Source of the DNA: Pogona vitticeps | Lineage: Eukaryota > Chordata > Lepidosauria > Squamata > Agamidae | Direction: 5' to 3' | DNA length: 64,000 nt | NCBI RefSeq assembly: GCF_051106095.1 | Contig: NC_135783.1 | Span: 211,192,472 to 211,256,471 of the forward strand | Part shown: piece by piece, positions 24,453 through 36,444 of the stretch | Numbering within the stretch: the stretch's first letter is position 1 | How the letters are laid out: each line of letters opens with the position of its first letter | Position numbers and translations under genes: made by a program | Notes under the pieces: model-generated | What the model was told of the DNA's origin: nothing | Databases searched by the model: none | The model's input: the letters and a program-made list of their open reading frames with translations, nothing else

Positions 24453-25160
24453 GTAGGAACTCTGTCTCAGATTTCGTGGCGTTCACCACGAAGGAGTTCG
24501 GTAGCGGGTGTTTCAGGAGGAAGTCAGTGTTCTCACCATAAGTCTTGTACAGGTTTCCCACCCTCCTAGGGATGTGATAGGAGGAGGACGGTTTCACCCA
24601 AGACTCTCTCATAAGCTCCGACAGTGATGGTATGAAACCAAGCCTGAGAGGGGGGAGACTTGTCCTGGGTTATGTCCTCATAAACCTTGTCTATTTTCTT
24701 TGTTGCAGGCTGCTTGACATCGAGCTCAAGGACTCTTGCTATACGAAGAATGAGCTGTGAGTATGAAGAATAGTCCTTGGACGGCGAAGGAGGATGGTTT
24801 TCCGCAACATCTGATGCTGCCGTGGGAATATTAGGGGGTGTGTCTTTCTCACTCTCGGACACCAGAGAGTCTGAGTCCAAGGTGTCTTGGTCTGCAGAGG
24901 GGGAATAACACCCCATGTGATATGCCTCCCCTTCAACCCAGGGCCACAGAGGACCCGCATCCACCTTAGCCGAAAGGCGTGGGCGCTCCGGGTCCGGCTG
25001 TCCATTTTCCAGGTCTGACACCGGTCAAGATGGCAGCTTAGCACTCCCAGCAGCAACGAGGCCCAGAGACAGATGCCTCTTACGGGGTCGAAGTGGAGGC
25101 GGAAGAAAGTAATCGCCATCAGCGCCAGCTGCATAGTGATCCAGCCTTTAGTGTCAAGGG

Positions 25161-25161
25161 G

Positions 25162-25198
<37 letters not shown>
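25161..25198. repeat. (GA)n microsatellite
   Basis: About 18 uninterrupted GA units within the DIRS-like element. Produces the spurious Leu-Ser repeat open frame on the minus strand. Confidence 0.95.
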
Positions 25199-26284
25199 CG
25201 AATAGCGTCATATCTGTAGACCCTTGGATAGAATCGCGAATCAGGCTCGAAGTCCTCCGATCCAAAATACCGAGGGTAGTCATAATAATGCCATTTGCCA
25301 TATGGGGCAGGGTCACACGCTGGCTCTGATGACTTGCACTAAGGCTCAGGCTCAACAGGCAGCTCCAAATGCCTAGCCTTGTGGGTCCTCTTTTGCGGTG
25401 CCTCCAGACCTGAACAGATTCCGGTGATGAAATCGAAGCCTGCCACACCCCTGAGCCTGGAGAGGAACGTGGGCTAGCCTGCGCCAATTGTACTACCTCC
25501 ACCAAGGTGTTACCCCAGTCAGGATACTCATTGACACAAGGAGATGGCGGGGCCTCCGGCACCGGCAGCGGTATGTCCTTGACCCCTGAAGGCAAGCTAA
25601 GGCATGCCGAATGTCACTGGGATGTCTCTGTGGTATCGGTGCCGATGCATCTGCCGCCTGCCCTGGTTTCAGAGTCTTTTTCTTCTTCGAGATTGATCCT
25701 GAGGGCAGTTTAGGTGTCGATGTCAGAACTGTTGACTTTGAACCCAAGGTGGATGATTTGGGCTTGGCTGCCATTTTAGCACCTCTCTGGGCCTTAGAGA
25801 CAGGTGAAGATCCCGCAACAGAGGCCTGTTGCTGAGCCTGCGGGGGATCCATGGAGGCTCCTTGAGATGGAGGGAGGGATTTCTCCCAAAGAAAGGAGCG
25901 CAGGTGTTGAAGCCTCAGTTTCAAAGCTGGCTTGGTAAATCTTTTGTGAAAAGTACACAAAGCTGGTTGGTGCTCTTCCCCAAGACCAAACAAGCACCGA
26001 GAATGCCTGTTGGAGAGGGGAATCTTGTTTGAGCAGACCTCGCACCTCTAGGCCCGGTGAGGCCATAAACTCCACAATCGGTGAACACTACTAAAAGTCC
26101 ATTTTTATTCTTTCAGATAAAACTCACAGTGAAGAAGAATGGTCAAAAACAAAGCCAGGGAGCTTCAAATGTAGGTAAGGTAGGAAAAAGTTTTTTTTAT
26201 AAATGCACAGTAGTTCCTAACGAAGCTGTTGCAGCTGTTGCAGCGGCGGTAAGAAAAGAAATGAGACACTTGGTGCGGGGGGGG

Positions 26285-26415
26285 GGGCAGAATTATAGCC
26301 AGCATGTGGGAGGTCCCGGCACCATGTGCTTGAGCTCTGGAAAGTTCTGAGATTGCTCTGCACAGGCTCAGATTAACCCATTAGTGTGCATTCACAGAGA
26401 CCACAAAGAAGAACC
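26285..26415. repeat. right inverted terminal repeat of the DIRS-like element
   Basis: Reverse complement of the 20333-20464 repeat, ending cacaaagaagaacc at 26415. Contains a G-run (26277-26287) at its inner edge. Confidence 0.85.
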
Positions 26416-26419
26416 TTGT

Positions 26420-28040
26420 GGTACTTTGAAAAGCAACACTTTTTATTTTGCTTTTTTTTATGAACTAGCTCACTTGTTCAGTTAGTTCCTAGAGTCTACA
26501 ACAGCTTATGCCAAATAAAACATATTAGTCTTTAAAAGAAAGTTTTACTTCTGTGATGAAACAGATTAACATGGCTGCCTTGCCTTGGATAGGTATCCAT
26601 ATCCCCAAATTCATGAGTTTCCTGTCTGGTCCATAAGCATTTAATTGAGCATCGTTGTGCAATCCAAAGCTGCTGCTGCATTTTTCTAATTGCTTTTAGA
26701 GGGGTTATTTATTGTTGAAGTGCCCTTAAAATTACATCAACCTTCCACACAAATGCTCACTCCAGGCTAGTGTTTCTGCTTGACTATGATGTCCATATTT
26801 GTCTGTAAAATCAACACTCACCCCCATCCCATATGGATTCCTCCCTTAGGAAAGGGTTACCCTCTTAGTTGCTGACACAGTCCTTCAGAAACAGTCACGT
26901 GGGTTGCTATAGGCACCAAGATAAATGTTCTCCCCAACTCACCCATGAAACCCATAAAACCACTGAACTGGAATGACTAATCCTGCAGAGCATATAAAAC
27001 CCTGAGTGCTCCACCACCACTTTTGCAAAACAGAGGAAACAGCTGTCTCAGCTGAGAAAATAACTAGGTGAACCTCTTACAAGAACGGAGGCAACCCAGA
27101 AAGTGCGTCGAGCAAAACTGACATTAAGAAGGAAAGGTATTGTCTTACAGTCTGACTTGCAAAATCAAAAGGGAAACAGCTGAATGTATTACTGGTTCGA
27201 ATTCCTACCTGTCCTGACCATTACAGGACAAGTAATAAATGTTTGTCCAATGCTAACAGTATAAAACAGGGGTGAGGAACGTCTTGGAAGTTATTGGAAT
27301 TTAACCCCTAGTGAGCATGGCCAGAGAGGAACCATCAAAAGAGCTGCAGTCAAACAATATGTGAAGGGCCATGAATCCCGCATCTTGATAGAAAAGGTAT
27401 CTGCTATATAGATTTCATATTTGCCAATATTACCAGAAATGTGTTTGGGGATGGGGCGCTTCCAGTACCAGATACAAACACTTACCGAGCCTATCGTAAT
27501 GTCCACAAGTTTACAGTATTTTGGCACCACCATCCCAGCAGATATATAGTGCACACCTTGATTTCACTTGACCTTGGGAATCATGATGCCACTTAGAAAC
27601 GACAAAGCTTAATTGAGCAGTTTCTTAGATCCACCCTCTAGGGCTGCAGTCTCCATTATGACACTTCCAAAATGTGTTAGACTACAGTTCTCACCATCCT
27701 CAGCCACAGCCACTGATCTGTGATATTTGTAGCTTGAGGAAGCTGGGAGATGGCATATGAGGGAAAGACTTAAACTACAAAAAATAATAATAAAAAAATA
27801 AAATAAAAAAACCCAGCTTCAGAACATATAAACAGCAAAATGCCAGTGGGGGAAGAGTATATATCACAATTATGTCAGCTCTTCCCAGGGTTTCCTTTAC
27901 AACTTAACATTTAATTTAAACTTTAACTTTATTAATTACAAACTTTGAAACTCTGGAAAGCCAATGCAGTATGTTGTATCGATTCCATGGGCCTACTTTA
28001 ACTGGGACCAACAACTGGCTTTATCCTTCTCTTCTAGCAA
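26420..28040. other. interval with no gene recognised
   Basis: Unique-looking DNA. 27640-27765 resembles a diverged 'gttagactacagttctcacc' hAT-like palindrome. 27775-27812 is A-rich. No exon supported. Confidence 0.4.
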
Positions 28041-28043
28041 CAG

Positions 28044-28245
28044 CGCTGGCTAGATAGTTCAGTGGGCTGGAGCAACTGGCTGCAGACCCCAACGTTTGGA
28101 GTTCAGTCCCGCACTAGAAGAAGAAACAGCCTGTGTGGTCTTGGACAAGCTGAACCGTCTCAGAGTGCCACGAGAAGGAGAAAGTAGTAATCCCCTTCTC
28201 GGCAGAAAAGCCTTACATTGGAATCAACTTGATGGCACATAATTA
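28044..28245 (+). mobile_element. tRNA-derived SINE with RTE-like tail
   Basis: Head gctggctagatagttcagtg, B-box-like tttggagttcagtccc, middle cagcctgtgtggtcttggac, tail cattggaatcaacttgatgg then cacataattaatt. Same family as 10258-10470. Confidence 0.75.
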
Positions 28246-28497
28246 ATTAATAAGTTATCCAGTACCAGAGACATGAGCTTAACTTAGCTTCTTAAGTGGA
28301 CCAGAACAAGCTAGGAAAACAGATTTTGCAATCTTTCAGAAAGAGAAAAAACCAAGAAGACCTAGGAAACCAGTGAAGGATGGCAACATAGCAAAAGAGG
28401 ATGCCTTCTTATAAATCTGAGAAGGCTAGATTCAGCCTCAGAGCCTGAAGTTCTGCAGCTTCACTTTAACCACAACAGCAACAACAACACACAATGA

Positions 28498-28555
28498 AGA
28501 ACTGAACTCCCAACCTCTGGCTCTGAAGCCAGATACCTAACTGACTGAGATGGCC
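28498..28555 (-). mobile_element. 5' head fragment of the tRNA-derived SINE
   Basis: gaactcccaacctctggctc then tgaagccagatacctaac is the complement of the SINE head (A- and B-box region). Body and tail are absent. Confidence 0.65.
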
Positions 28556-28559
28556 AATA

Positions 28560-29395
28560 TCCTGTTGATCAGATTTCACCTATGCAATGGGAAAGACGTT
28601 AGAAAAATCTGTGCATGCTGCGCGTACTTAACCCAAGCAGTATGGGTTTTTGGCTAAAATCCTGTTGTGCAGCTTCATCTGCACAATGGGAATTATAGCA
28701 GCAGCAGTGGCAGACTGCTGCTGATTAAAGACCTCTTTTTGTGATTCTGGCGTGTGCATATTCCATGAATTACGCAGCATGCACTGGTTTTTCAAATGCA
28801 CTTTCCCCTTTAAAACATAAGCTGCCACGTGTTGTAGCTTTTATAGCTAGTGTGACTGCAACCTGAAAGCGTAGTGATGGATCCAGATGTTAAGGCTGTG
28901 TATGTGAGAGATGAGGAAACGCTACCATATGGCAGCAGGATGTGTCTATCTTAAATCTCTTTGCAATTGTTGCAGGCCATTTTAATTCAGTTCTCTCAGA
29001 ATTCTGCTGCAAATGGTTCATCTTAATTGAAGGCCAAGCTATGATCAGGCAGTTTGTAAATTTAAGTAAACCCTTCATCCCAATCTGCAGTTAGTTGAAG
29101 CAGGAAGATTTAAAACCAATGCAGAAGTATATGTACTTCAGCCTGTTTGAATAATGATATTGAACCAATTAATTGGTTTGATTTAACTAGTGTGCTTAGC
29201 TTAGAAGGCTATCTTGCCTTTACACTGACAGTTCTCAAGAACCCAGTTTTCTCGATGAATGAGGGCTTCCCAAGACACTTTGCTGACTGAAGAGGGAATC
29301 CAGGCATGTTTTTCCATCACGGCGGCTGAAATCCTGTTGCTCACTGTAGTAAGTTGCACTTGAATAGGCCCATCGAAGCCACGGGGATTTAGTGA
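28560..29395. other. interval with no gene recognised
   Basis: Unique-looking sequence; short CAG-rich patch near 28700-28720. Nothing assigned. Confidence 0.4.
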
Positions 29396-29397
29396 AT

Positions 29398-29570
29398 AGA
29401 GATGGGCATGAACCGCTAAACTGATGGTTTGTGCCAGTTTGTCCTTCAGCCAAACTGCCTCTAAGTTGGGTGCCCACCAGAGGAGGCAGGGCTGGGAAAT
29501 GCTGAACATCTGTTTGGCCGAAGGATGAACCAGCACGAACCATCAGTCTGGCAGTCCATGCCCCATCTCT
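29398..29570. mobile_element. palindromic DNA transposon (MITE), superfamily unassigned
   Basis: Left end agagatgggcatgaaccgct and right end whose complement is agagatggggcatggact, with inverted arms of about 45 bp (tgatggtttgtgccagtttg against the complement of cagcacgaaccatca). 173 bp, non-coding. A clear target duplication was not seen; an imperfect 8-bp repeat is possible. Open frames across it are artefacts. Confidence 0.7.
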
Positions 29571-29574
29571 GTGG

Positions 29575-31234
29575 GTGAGCCAACTCCTCCGTTAACATCT
29601 ATGGACTCAAATGGTCTGACTATGACTCATTTTAGTGTAATAACTTGCATGTGAACACACAATAGCACAGATACATGAAATACATTATTGTATAATGGGT
29701 GTGTGTGTATATATGCACACCTGCACATGTGCATCTCCCTCCCACAAAACAGATTTATGAAACATTGCATATCCAGATTGAAAACTGAGAAAACCTCACC
29801 GCATGTTTTTTTTTTAAAAAAAAAGACTGCAATCCTCTACATCCGGACTTAGGAGCAGGTCTCATGAAACCTAATGGGGCTTAATTCTGAGTACAGTAGA
29901 TATGAACAGAACTGCAATCATAGGGACCACAGGTGTCCAGGTCTGCCTCTTTACTTAGGCTTTAAAACCAAGACTGCCCACATATACAGGTCTCTCAAAC
30001 CTCATTTTTGCTTAAAAGTCTATGCCTCTTTTGAGATGAAGATCCTAATCTATCACAAGAATTATACATGCATGGATTTGAGCGAAAATTGCACACGTAG
30101 TAATGAGTGTACAATTGCACGCTAGCTTTGTTTCGATCCAAGGTTAACATGATACCAAATGTCCGGAAGTCACCTTCAACGTTGGAGTTATGTTTGAGGA
30201 CTGCCAGCAAAGAGGCATGAGAACAGGAGGTTGAGAAACTCCGGTTAGAAATTTTGAAAATCTGAGGTTGCATTGTACACTATGGGCATATGCTACCCTC
30301 TAGTGGCTATAAAGTAATATTCACTGTACAAAACAGCACTGAGCTAAAACCACAATGGTCTGAAGATAGCTAGGTTCACCAACGTATCTGACCAATACCA
30401 AATGTCTTCCTTAGTTAATAAGAAAGAATTGGTGCAGATGAGCTATGTCTGAAATAGTGAAAAGTGCTTACATAGTGTGATCTTATGTATGTTTACTTAG
30501 AAACACATCCCATGTGATTGGGGGGGCTTACTTCCAGGTAAGCATGTATAGGACTGCCCTATAAATTAATGAACCGAGTGTCCTTGAAGTTACTTTCCCT
30601 GTTATTCTCAAGAGAGAACAACTATTTACATCAAAATAAGTTTTGACAGATTTGCTTTCAAAGCCTTGCAAGTCCATATGCCAGTTGTTATCATCATATT
30701 TGCACGCTGAAGGTTTACTTCTATAGGGCAATTATAAAATGCAGTAGGAAAAAGAATTCCTGCTCTTTCATATGCAGATACTGTTCAGTCTTTAAACTGA
30801 GTGTAGCCAGTCACTCTCTTCAATACTCACTAATTAGATCATGTTTAATTAAATTGGCAACAAGCCACAGAGAAATTAGACCACTTTCAGAATGCGAAAA
30901 AAAAATTACTTCACAACAAGCAAGGGCTTGTTTTTCTCAGCTTTTAAAGTTTTTCCAATAGTAAATCAACAGTTTATTTCTAAACTAGAAGTAACAGGTC
31001 CTCAGATATATATGGAAACATATTAATGAGTGAAGCAGAGATCTTACCTTCTCATGCTGTGTAAGTATACACAAAATATTTAGGCAGTATATGACTTCAG
31101 TGTGGTTCAGTGGAAGGAGACTCTGATACAGTGGAAGAATACTTGTATTTTAGTTTCCATTTTGGATTGTCCAGGAATATCGACATCCAGAAGCCAACTC
31201 TGATAATTTCAAGCAATCATTTTTCATTTAAGAT
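29575..31234. other. interval with no gene recognised; two degenerate short repeats
   Basis: 29810-29823 is an A-rich run. 29824-29930 and 30477-30560 look like diverged copies of the short palindromic repeat noted at 1455 (ggggcttaattctgagta; gggggcttacttccaggtaa). Otherwise unique. Confidence 0.35.
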
Positions 31235-31281
31235 TTTTATATTATTTCCAGGCATACATACTGCCTGGAAATAATATAAAA
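31235..31281. repeat. perfect 20-bp inverted repeat, 7-nt loop
   Basis: The arm at 31235-31254 (ttttatattatttccaggca) pairs perfectly with 31262-31281, around the loop tacatac. It is not part of any repeat family seen elsewhere in the window. A recent template-switch mutation or a small hairpin RNA are possible; no function can be assigned. Confidence 0.9.
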
Positions 31282-31426
31282 GAGTCAGATTTAACATGGA
31301 ACTTAATTTACTGTATGCTGCAAAATTATAAAATATTGCAATTTTAATAACAATCCTAGATGGACTGGTCAATATTAATGTTCACATGCGATGTTCAGCT
31401 AATAGCTTCCCAGTCTATGTTCTAGG

Positions 31427-31457
31427 CAGTGGTTCCTAACCTTGGGTAACTCCAGTG
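31427..31457. mobile_element. hAT-like MITE, left part (split by LINE)
   Basis: cagtggttcctaaccttggg then taactccag is the left terminus of the hAT-like palindrome seen at 14466 and 36849. The element resumes at 32238 after a LINE insertion. Confidence 0.7.
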
Positions 31458-32240
31458 TTTATTAGTTTATTTATATGCTGCATTTCTACCAACAAAGGCA
31501 CCCAAAGTGCCTCATACAATGAGTTAAATATTAAAAGACAAATTAAACAATATATGATTTAAAATACAATTAAAAGATTAAAACTTGAAAACATAAAAAA
31601 AGATTAAAATTTCAGCAGAAATGGGGCTCAGAGATTCAGTTATAATTGTTAAAACCTGCCTGAAGAGATGGGTCTTTAGCTTTTTTCAAAAGGATAAAAG
31701 GGAAGGGGCCACCCTGATCTCCGGAGGGAGAGCATTCCATAGCCTGGGAGCTGCCACAGAGAAGGCCCTCTCCCATATCCCCATCAGCTGTGCCTGCACT
31801 GGCAATGGGACCAAGAGCAGGGCATCCTCTGCTGATCTTAATCACTCAGAGGGCCCATATAGGGAGATACGGTCCTTCGGGTAGCCTGGACCCAAGCTGT
31901 ATAGGGCTTTATAGGTAATGAGCAGCACTTTGAATTGGGCCCAGAAATGGACTGCTAGCAAGTGCAGTTCTTGTAACGGGTGCGTTATACGCTCCCTGTA
32001 GCTGGCCCCAGTCAGTAGTCTGGTTGCAGAGCTTTGTACCAGCTGAAGTTTCCAAACCGTCTTCAAAGGCAGCCCCTTTGTGTGTTACAGTAATCCAAAC
32101 ACAATGTAACTAAGGCATGTGTCACTGTAGCCAAATCCTACATCTCAAGGAATGAGTGCATCTGGTGCACAAGCTTTAGTTCTGCAAATCCACTCCTGGC
32201 CACCGCCAAGACCTGGGCATCCAAGCTTAGGGATGAATTG
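31458..32240 (-). mobile_element. L2/CR1-clade LINE fragment (C-terminus of ORF2 and 3' end)
   Basis: Minus-strand translation gives conserved C-terminal landmarks of L2/CR1-clade LINEs: SLSLDAQVLAVARSGFAELK, then KLQLVQSSATRLLTGASY, HLLAVHFWAQFKVLLITYKA and LGPGYPKDRISLY, then GDQGGPFPFILLKKA (family pattern WNxLPxxIRxAPxxxxFKKxLK). Reading frames shift several times and internal bases are missing, so it is dead. The 3' end is A-rich after ctaccaacaaaggcacccaa. It is inserted into a hAT-like MITE. Confidence 0.85.
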
Positions 32241-32341
32241 GACTGCAGTTCCCAGAAGCCTTCATCACCAGCTGTGCTGGCTGAAGTTTCTGGGAGTTGC
32301 AGTCTAATAACACCTGGGTTACTCAAAGTTGAGAACCACTG
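32241..32341. mobile_element. hAT-like MITE, right part (split by LINE)
   Basis: ggactgcagttcccagaagc through to caaagttgagaaccactg continues the element begun at 31427. Together the two parts match the layout of the 14466-14582 copy. Confidence 0.75.
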
Positions 32342-33302
32342 TTTTAAGACACCTAGTAACCTATAAGGGTACTTGAAAGAAAAACACTTGTAGCATTGGC
32401 CAATTCCTTGACAGGCAGTTCGCCTGCCACAACTAACATACCCTTCTATAATGTGCAAGCAGAAGGAGCGATTCCACGTATCTGGAAGTGCAGTCTTGAG
32501 AGGCAAAAGACACCACCTTGAGCTGTTTGAAACTACTAGTCCATCTAGCTCAAAAGGGTCAACCCTGACCAGCAACAACCATTCAGGCTTTTATGTAGGG
32601 GGCCCTGTGGACTTCATTTGGCATCTCCTGCACACAAAACAGGAGATCCCTGATCAGAACTTTTTATATTTCATCAAAGGCCATGCTGCTGCTGAGGAAG
32701 AGATACAAGTCAGTATTACTTGCCTACTGAGGGGTGGGGAACTGACATATAGTTTAAGCCCCCTAGGCTGGATGATGATAGGTGTGTGAATAGATCCCCT
32801 GTCATGGTCACTCCAGCTGCTATGAGACCTGTTTGTCAGATCAGATAGACCAATGCTTGACTTCCCCCCAAGAGCCTTACAGAACTTTACAGATCTTCAG
32901 GAGGGAAATCAGAAGCCCGTGTTCGTCACTGCTGTCATTATCCCAAATAGTTAACTTCAGAATGAAACCAAACAATTGTTAACTATCATATTGAAGTTTC
33001 ATCTGAGTATCATGGTATATAAATCTTTTCATTATTGCAATAATTCCAGGCAACATCAGCCTGTTTTTTTTTCTATCACCTTTATTAATCTATGTTGCTT
33101 CTGTGTTCCCTACGCATAAAACAGAGCAATACTGTTGTAAAACACGTCTTACAGCTATGTAGAAAATTGAAGGCACAAATAATTTAAAAATATATAAATA
33201 TATATGAAAACTAAACTTAAGTTCCAGGAAAATATGTAAGTCAGAATTCAATCCAAAACACAATAAACAGTACAATAAAATATAAAAGATAATGTTTTAA
33301 AT
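32342..33302. other. interval with no gene recognised
   Basis: Unique-looking DNA. No motif, splice pair or repeat that I can support. Confidence 0.4.
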
Positions 33303-33304
33303 TA

Positions 33305-33878
33305 CAGTGGTGCCACACTTAACAGGCACTCCATTTAGCGATGAAATCGCTTAGCGACGACTTTTTTGGAGCGTTTTTTGCACTTCGTTTAGCTATGGTC
33401 CCTATAGACGATTTTCGCTTAGCGATGGTTGGGACCATGCTTCGCATAGCGATTAAATTTTGGGTCCCGTTTCCCTTAACGATGGTTTAAACAGCCTCAT
33501 GTTTGCTGTTTTTTAAATGTTTTTCTGTTATTTATAAAGTTAAAGTTTACTGCTTAAAATGTTTGAAATCATAAAGTGCACTTAATAAACCCTCTGTTAA
33601 CCAAATTTGACTTTGTTCTGACTCTTTTTAAATTTGTTGTTGTATTTCCCCCCCATTGAGATGCATTGAATAGGTTTCAGTGCATTTCAATTGGGGAATC
33701 GCGTTTCGCTTAGCGATATTTCCTATGCCGATTTTCACTTAAGGACGGCAATTCATTCCTATTGGAATGGGTTATCCGGTTTTCAATGCATTTCAATGGG
33801 AAACCGTGTTTGGCTTAGCGATGAAATCGCTTAGCGATTTTTCAGAACGAATTAACATCGCTAAGCGAGGCACCACTG
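33305..33878. mobile_element. TA-flanked MITE, family B, longest copy
   Basis: Ends cagtggtgccacacttaaca and cgctaagcgaggcaccactg, flanked by TA. 574 bp. Outer thirds consist of repeated modules (gcttagcgatgaaatcgctt, ttagcgatggttgggacc, cacttaaggacggcaatt). The AT-rich middle (about 33505-33630) is not shared with the 50677 copy. Non-coding. Confidence 0.85.
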
Positions 33879-33879
33879 T

Positions 33880-36440
33880 ATATTCTAAAAATTCAAGAGC
33901 TTATAGCCTAAAAAGACACATTTAAACAGCAAAAGACAAAATATAACTCTTAAAATATTGCAGTTCTTAAAAGTGAAACTATATAAAATAAAAAGTATTA
34001 TAACTTGAAGCATATTAAGGAGACACACAAAATTACTCTCAAGTGCCCACTCAGCCAAACCAGTCTTGTATCAAGTTTGTATCTACGGAGATAAATCTGT
34101 GATGATGTTTGTTACTTGCTCAAAGTGGATGAAGTTGCCATGATATGATGAATGGATCTCCTAATGTCTGTGTGTCTCTTGTCACCTTAAATTTATTAAT
34201 TTTTTTCAGTTGTTTTTCTTTCCTCCTAACTATAAACAAGCCTTATCTGCAGGTCTTGGAAGCCCAAATGCTTAAAAATCCACAAAACATTTTTCAATAG
34301 GGAATTGTATTGTTGGTGCGTATATTATAACTTTAAGATTCATCTACAATCTAGTGAACTGTCATTATGCTGTTAACAATTTTTATTTTGACCAATACTT
34401 TTTGCAGAACCTGTACAAACATACTCCTGGTACATCAAACATTTGAAAACCCAGAATTCCTGGGTCCTGCAATACAAAACCATTGTACAGTACATTGTAG
34501 GTACAAAATTTTCTAATTATTAGATATGCATATGTCATACCTATATTTATATGTCTTAACCAAACTTAATTGAGCTGCCAGGCAGTACAATACATTAGCT
34601 AGCTCCATCTGAGCAAGGTCAATGAATCAAGCTGGCTAATTGTTACAATAACTTGTAAACTATTTCCAAACCACTATCTCCAATGGTGGGGGTACATAAC
34701 AAAACAAATTTCCTCCTCTTTCCCAATTACAATTCAGTGTATGTTGTAGCTGAACCTCCAAAAGATACAACAAAACCATTCTGGTGACCTCTGAAGAGGC
34801 TATTGATACCTATAGCATGTTAAGAAGGTATTAGTTTGGATCAAACCTTTGCTGATCCGCTGTATTATACCTGTCTTATATGTTCCTCATTGCAATTTCA
34901 AGGAAGAAAGTTCAAGTGAATGGTAATCCTTCCCCTGTGTATCACTGCTCAATCCACCAAGGACCACCATGCCTCCATCATCCTTTGAAAATGATGAGCT
35001 TGTGTTCCATGGTCATTATCTCACAGTATAAAAAGCAACCTAATCAGTCTCCCTACTCCTGACAGAGTGGGGAATCTGCAACTGTTTGGACTTCAACACC
35101 TATTATCTTAAGATCAGCCATGCTGGTTGCTGGTGCTGGGAGTTCAAAATATCTGGAAGGCCAAAGTTTCAACACTCCTGTCCCACAAATTGTCACTGCA
35201 TCTTCTTTTTCAATGTGCAAAGTTTTACTGGCAGAAGACTGGGGTTCTTCAGCCGATAAGTCAATGGGAACAATGTTCCCAGAAGGCAGAGAGACTGCAA
35301 ACTTTTAGATTAAAAACTATTGCAACGGCAGAGTTCCTTTGTTGAACCGGACTCCTTTTAATTAGTACTTTGAATCTTGAATGGTACTGAAATTAGGTTA
35401 GTATTTTATGAGTCGGCACTGTAACAGAATGTTGCAGTGTGCAGTGATCCTCTTCAGGATTCCAGACATCCATTTCATTCTTGTTTTTTTCATCACTCTC
35501 GCAGGAGTTAGCAGCATTCTGCACTCATGTTTTGTTCTAACTGAGAGGTTCTTCGGGGTTTCACAGGTTTTATTTTTCCCAATATTTATTATTATTATTA
35601 TACTGAAGGGAAAAAAAGGAGAGCAACACACCCCACTCTTATGCTGATGCCACCCACTTGCATGTCAGTAAGTGCTATTTTGGCTGCTTGAAAACTGACT
35701 TTTCCAGAATTCTGATGGGCACTAGTTCATGATTGCACTTGCATTTTCTATTGACATGACATTGTGTGATATGTGATAAGGCTGCACACCACCTACTAAA
35801 ATATTCAGAATTTTTTTTTTCATCATGTAACTAAGAATGAGCAAGAAAGAGACCAGTCTTGGACCTGACAAAATAGAGACTGCTGACAATGATTTTAAAA
35901 GGCACTAAACCCACAGACATCCATAATAAATCTATACACATCTGGCAATTTGGGGAGTAAACTTCTAAAGGAATAGTAAGGAATGGAAAGGCAAACATAG
36001 TAAGAAATAGGTGGGAGTGAACGCAGTTGCATATATTTGGAGACTTGAGAGACAACGTTCCATAAATTAAACAGGAAGCTAGACTGAAAGGGAAGGGGAG
36101 CTTTGTAAGGACTTTAAAAGGAGAGATGGCACTCCACGCACAGACAGCTTTGAAGGGCAATTATTACATAAAAAGTACAACCACGAGCAAACTGTTCAAG
36201 CAAGTAGTAGGCTTTGAGTAGGAGAGTGGGGCAGGAGGTAGGTAGGTGTGTAATTGGAACTAAAGGCAATAAAGATTCACAAGGTTATGTGGAACATGAA
36301 CCTAATTGGCATTTTTATAATAGCAATGTATTCCCCCAGGAATCTTCTGGATGTATAGGTGAAATAGTGACTTTTGCCATCTATATATGCTAAATCAAGA
36401 AATCCAATGGTGTACCTTGGATTAGCATAGTTCGTCCGGT
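33880..36440. other. interval with no gene recognised
   Basis: Unique-looking AT-rich DNA. 35085-35175 (gactacaac-type phrases in diverged form, ggagttcaaaatatctggaa) is a decayed hAT-like palindrome. 35587-35600 is (ATT)n. No coding exon supported. Confidence 0.4.
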
Positions 36441-36444
36441 CACT

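Larger units (their letters stand above)
20308..26415 (-). mobile_element. DIRS-like tyrosine-recombinase retroelement, broken copy
   Basis: A fossil retroelement on the minus strand, about 6.1 kb including later insertions. Parts by minus-strand order: a gag-like region (about 26.0-24.2 kb), reverse transcriptase with a YLDD box (about 24.0-22.9 kb), an RNase H-like region with DNTTAVFYI (about 22.6-22.1 kb) and a C-terminal region consistent with the DIRS methyltransferase/tyrosine-recombinase part (about 21.9-21.3 kb). Terminal repeats are inverted, not direct: about 20333-20464 and 26285-26415. A further block at about 20577-20640 matches the end sequences, as expected for the internal complementary region of DIRS elements. 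The coding region is interrupted about ten times or more and the copy cannot be active. Age looks moderate: the two ends agree at roughly four-fifths of positions by eye. LTR retroelements are excluded by the inverted ends. Confidence 0.85.

Noticed and set aside
25119-25198. Leu-Ser repeat protein
   Set aside because: Produced by the (GA)n microsatellite.
20308-26415. LTR retrovirus
   Set aside because: The end repeats are inverted and an internal complementary block is present, which fits DIRS and not LTR elements; no envelope-like region is seen.
31621-31884. Plus-strand open frame of 87 codons
   Set aside because: The LINE reading lies on the minus strand (L2/CR1-type C-terminus); this frame is its antisense shadow.
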